A stretch of DNA of 64,000 nt, taken from Chloroflexota bacterium. GTDB taxonomy: Bacteria; Chloroflexota; UBA11872. The notes beneath the pieces were generated by a model. It was not told the DNA's origin. It searched no databases and was given only the letters and a program-made list of their open reading frames with translations. Below, in pieces: positions 62,972 to 64,000 of this stretch (positions are counted from its first letter, which is position 1; every line of letters begins with the position of its first letter). The position numbers and the translations under genes are program-made. The DNA is taken from assembly GCA_022821645.1 (NCBI GenBank), contig JAJEDE010000003.1, forward strand, positions 1-64,000, written 5' to 3'.

Positions 62972-64000
62972 TCATGCGCTGCGGTCTGCGTCGACGAGGT
63001 CGAGGAAGCGGTCGAAGAGGTACTGGTTGTCCTGAGGGCCGGGGCTGGCCTCCGGGTGATATTGCACCGAGAAGACGGGCAGCGAGTCGTGAGCCAGACC
63101 TTCGACTGAGCCGTCGTTCAGGTTGACGTGACTGACGCGGAAGCCGCTGCTCGGAGGGATGGAAGCCGCATCCACCTGGAAGCCGTGATTCTGGGACGTG
63201 ATGTGGGCGCGGCCCGTATCCAAGTCCTTGATTGGCTGGTTGGCGCCCCGGTGGCCGTAAGGAAGCCGGCTGGTGGTTGCGCCGATCGCCAGGCCGAGAA
63301 TCTGGTGTCCCAGGCAGACGCCCATGAGCGGGCGGCGGCCAATCAGGTCGCGGACGGTTTCGATGGCTCGATCGGCCTGCTCGGGATCGCCCGGGCCGTT
63401 GCAGACCAGGACACCGTCGGGATCGGTGCCCTCGACTTCCTGCACGCTGGCCCCATAGGGCAGGACGTCCACGTGACATCCGCGGCTGACGAGCGAGCGC
63501 ACGATGTTGGTCTTGACTCCAACGTCCAGGAGCGCGATGCGCGGAGCGTCGGCGCGTTGCGGTGGTGTCGGCCAAGGCGCCCAGCGCACAGGACCGGCCA
63601 CGTGGCGGTCGGGGGTGGTGACCTCGCTCACATAGCGATGCTCGCTGTACGGAAGCACGCGCTTGGCCGCCTGTATCTGGTCGGCTGCCCATGCCTTCGC
63701 GCAGGGCGCCTGGCCGCGAATCCAGGTAAACCGGTCCAAGCCGTTGGCGACGCTTGCCGGGGCGCGACGCAGCACGCCGCGCTTGTGGCCCTTGATTCGC
63801 AGGGTACGCGTGAGGGCGCGGGTGTCGATGCCCTGAATACCCGGGATTCCGTGCTGGGCCAGGAAGCCGTGCATGTCGCTCTGCTGGCGCCAGTTGCTGT
63901 GGGTCGGCGCCAATTCGCGGACGGCCAGGCCGGCGATCCAGGGCCGGCGCGATTCCACGTCGTCGGGATTGACTCCGTAGTTGTCGATGAGCGGATAGGT
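62972..64000 (-). CDS. carA: Carbamoyl-phosphate synthase small subunit (5' end beyond the window)
   Basis: The N-terminal CPS-small domain is cut by the window edge; codons before 63958 read TYPLIDNYGVNPDDVES, which matches CarA. The glutamine amidotransferase half is complete: the nucleophile Cys in MGVCLGHQILGLA, and the His/Glu pair in VQYHPEASPGPQDN. It supplies ammonia to CarB. carA-carB-pyrK form one minus-strand transcript whose promoter lies outside the window. Confidence 0.93.
   Translation of the reverse strand, partial: TYPLIDNYGVNPDDVESRRPWIAGLAVRELAPTHSNWRQQSDMHGFLAQHGIPGIQGIDTRALTRTLRIKGHKRGVLRRAPASVANGLDRFTWIRGQAPCAKAWAADQIQAAKRVLPYSEHRYVSEVTTPDRHVAGPVRWAPWPTPPQRADAPRIALLDVGVKTNIVRSLVSRGCHVDVLPYGASVQEVEGTDPDGVLVCNGPGDPEQADRAIETVRDLIGRRPLMGVCLGHQILGLAIGATTSRLPYGHRGANQPIKDLDTGRAHITSQNHGFQVDAASIPPSSGFRVSHVNLNDGSVEGLAHDSLPVFSVQYHPEASPGPQDNQYLFDRFLDLVDADRSA

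Overview
The window is a gene-dense, high-GC stretch of a bacterial chromosome. It carries about 57 protein genes, no rRNA or tRNA that I could recognise, and no insertion sequence, prophage or CRISPR array. Housekeeping genes dominate: clpC, accD/accA, nrdR, lysC, argCJBDH, uppP, hppA, hisC, gyrB, plsX, groES/groEL, thrC, carA/carB/pyrK. GTG and TTG starts are frequent, and 1-4 base start/stop overlaps (ATGA, GTGA) are common. The gene families (bifunctional-nuclease domain protein, M29 aminopeptidase, tandem Ldh-type dehydrogenases, LarA, PduO, a guanylyltransferase fused to a mutase-like domain, a divergent GroEL) would fit an uncultured Chloroflexota lineage. That placement is inference from gene content, not from a marker-gene tree.

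Layout. 1-6807 (+): a C-rich gene-free stretch with an AT palindrome, a Flp-like small membrane protein, ClpC, a ComF-type phosphoribosyltransferase, the acetyl-CoA carboxylase pair AccD/AccA and a metallophosphoesterase. 6778-8685 (-): NrdR and a membrane-anchored hydrolase. 8891-12410 (+): VOC protein, sugar nucleotidyltransferase, methyltransferase, a hypothetical protein and a Gfo/Idh/MocA oxidoreductase. 12534-27717 (-): a long co-directional block with Nudix, hisC, hppA, uppP, argC-J-B-D-H, two glycosyltransferases, lysC and a BFN-domain protein. 27852-36283 (+): M29 aminopeptidase, gyrB, plsX, a Tat lipoprotein hydrolase, a polytopic membrane protein, a perfect parS site, PduO and a nitrilase-family amidase. 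36291-44652 (mixed): DUF971, guanylyltransferase/mutase fusion, Dpm1-like glycosyltransferase, purine nucleoside phosphorylase, Xer recombinase, LarA, a 70-residue protein and an amidohydrolase. 44877-52887 (+): groES/groEL, aminotransferase, two Ldh dehydrogenases, Hsp20, a zinc-ribbon protein, threonine synthase and a cupin. 52989-64000: a flippase-like protein, then the minus-strand set cupin/phosphohexomutase/Rmd/Gmd for GDP-deoxysugar synthesis, YqeC, and carA-carB-pyrK, with carA running off the right edge.

How it fits together. Complete or near-complete routes visible are: arginine synthesis from N-acetylglutamate (argJ supplies the acetyl-recycling step), the carboxyltransferase half of malonyl-CoA synthesis plus plsX, the first pyrimidine step with a dihydroorotate dehydrogenase electron-transfer subunit, and a surface-glycan branch (hexose-1-P, GDP-mannose, GDP-4-keto-6-deoxymannose, GDP-rhamnose-like sugar) with glycosyltransferases, a lipid-carrier recycler (UppP) and a flippase.

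The least ordinary items are: an NrdR with two tandem zinc ribbons and an NrdR-box-like site over its own promoter; a perfect parS site about 3.6 kb from gyrB; an argB whose conserved N-terminus has no ATG/GTG/TTG in front of it and appears to start at a CTG overlapping the argJ stop; a divergent GroEL; a Xer recombinase lacking the usual catalytic lysine; and a mutase domain without its phosphoserine loop. I did not see a convincing new defence system or mobile system.
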